64,000 nucleotides of DNA from Rhexocercosporidium sp. MPI-PUGE-AT-0058 (taxonomy: Eukaryota > Ascomycota > Leotiomycetes > Helotiales). Below, piece after piece: positions 63,222 through 64,000 of the stretch (positions are counted from its first letter, which is position 1; every line of letters starts with the position of its first letter). The notes beneath the pieces are model-generated. The model was not told the origin of the DNA, did no database searches, and saw only the letters and a list, made by a program, of their open reading frames with translations. Location: contig JAGTJL010000006.1 in the NCBI GenBank assembly GCA_020746875.1, positions 2,852,001-2,916,000 on the forward strand, given 5' to 3'. A program made the position numbers and the translations under genes.

Positions 63222-63226
63222 CTTAA

Positions 63227-63552
63227 ACTAGGGACTCTTTATTTAAATCGCTTAAAAATAATATACTTTCATTTTCGCTTTTAATAAAATAAAAGTATAT
63301 CTTACGCTTAGCTATTAAAACGGAATAAAAGGACGTTATAAGCTTTGTCGCATTCTTTAATAATTATATTACGATTATAGATAAATATAGTCTAGAGAAT
63401 AAGGTCTTAATAAATAAGCTTATATTATCTATTCTCTGATTATAACATCCTCTCTTAATCTATTACTAATAGTTTTTCTTTAAAAGTTCCGGTTTCGTAT
63501 TTTTCGAGGTTTAATAAAGGGATTTAGCCCCGTCATACTGTCGGGAGACGTC
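63227..63552. other. AT-rich spacer
   Basis: RIP-type DNA between two solo LTRs. No gene or repeat boundary was seen. Confidence 0.5.
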
Positions 63553-63557
63553 GATTT

Positions 63558-63960
63558 TATAAGATTATATGAAGCCTCGGCTAAACTCGCTTAATAATAT
63601 AAGATTATATTAAGCATACCTTTCCATAACTCAACTACCTTTGTATAAAGCTCCGGCTTTGCATAAAGCCTCGGCTTCCGTGCTTTGAACCTCGGAAGCT
63701 TTAAGCTTCCGGTAAAGGGTTATTCAGGGCTAAAACAGTGGCTTCATCAAGCCTTAAGCTTCCGTGTTTCAAACCTCGGAAGCTATAGTAATATAAAGCT
63801 AGTCTTGATACAAAGCTAGTTTCAATATAAAGCTAATAACCGATGCGAGAGCAAATAGCCGATGCGAGAGCTAAATAGCTTGGCGCCTAAAAGTAGTTAT
63901 ATAGACCTAGTTTCCCCCGAAGTAATGGAATCATCATTCACACCAAATCTCTTCTTTTCA
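63558..63960 (+). mobile_element. Solo LTR, family S, plus orientation
   Basis: A 403-bp unit starting TATAAGATTATATGAAGCC and ending AAATCTCTTCTTTTCA, flanked by a perfect 5-bp duplication gattt (63,553-63,557 and 63,961-63,965). It matches 1,615-1,975 in inverted orientation. It has two internal repeats: a 26-bp unit cttccgtg...cctcggaagct at 63,675-63,700 and 63,759-63,784, and a 19-bp tandem ccgatgcgagagc.aaatag at 63,840-63,878. It is far less RIP-altered than the left copy. Confidence 0.85.
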
Positions 63961-63965
63961 GATTT

Positions 63966-64000
63966 AGAGGCTATTAAGAAACCGTTAAACTAAGAGATAT
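63966..64000. other. Window end, too short to assign
   Basis: Thirty-five bases after the solo LTR, with no feature recognised. Confidence 0.4.

Noticed and set aside
63840..63878. Possible CRISPR-like or satellite array
   Set aside because: Only two 19-bp tandem units without spacers, inside a solo LTR of a fungal genome.

Overview
This looks like nuclear DNA of a filamentous ascomycete (Pezizomycotina), probably plant-associated. About 85-90% of the window is very AT-rich repeat DNA in which CpA/TpG has been converted to TpA while CpG survives, the usual footprint of repeat-induced point mutation (RIP). In the decayed coding frames the in-frame stops are almost all TAA or TAG and ATG is nearly absent, so open-frame searches find almost nothing there. 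I cannot name the species.

The one clearly intact gene lies in a roughly 5 kb normal-composition island (about 12,835-17,990). It is a two-exon gene (13,272-14,125 joined to 14,181-14,787, 486 aa) that fuses an adenylate isopentenyltransferase (IPT) to a LOG-type cytokinin riboside 5'-monophosphate phosphoribohydrolase. The 55-bp intron splits the LOG start motif (VF/CGSS). This is the bifunctional cytokinin synthase type known from Claviceps and Fusarium. The P450 that often accompanies it is not in the window. Downstream lies an unrecognised gene, cut by a Fot1/Pogo transposon (15,647-17,501, TA target duplication, 54-bp inverted repeats). The transposase of that element carries two Trp-to-TAG mutations.

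Layout: 1-2,613 RIP desert with one solo LTR (1,615-1,975). 2,614-11,330 Ty3/gypsy element, minus strand, carrying a 492-bp hAT-type MITE. 11,331-12,835 unassigned. 12,836-17,990 gene island. About 18,140-20,830 relic resembling fungal telomere-linked (TLH/RecQ-type) proteins, suggesting a subtelomeric past. 22,037-24,146 gag-only LTR element. 25,176-44,986 outer gypsy (minus strand, perfect cgacc duplication), invaded by a solo LTR (29,414-29,894) and by a 12.6-kb gypsy (30,076-42,653, plus strand). 46,222-62,863 Ty1/copia element (plus strand), invaded in its 5' LTR by a gag-only LTR element (46,475-48,632) and in gag by a composite insert (about 49.9-58.15 kb) that holds a minus-strand copia, an unassigned plus-strand relic, a solo LTR and a 520-bp TRIM. 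Two further solo LTRs (62,905-63,221 and 63,558-63,960) close the window.

Most LTR boundaries rest on matching repeat pairs, TG...CA ends (allowing TG to TA and CA to TA) and target duplications read directly from the sequence. Family assignments rest on protein motifs read by eye. No database search was run.
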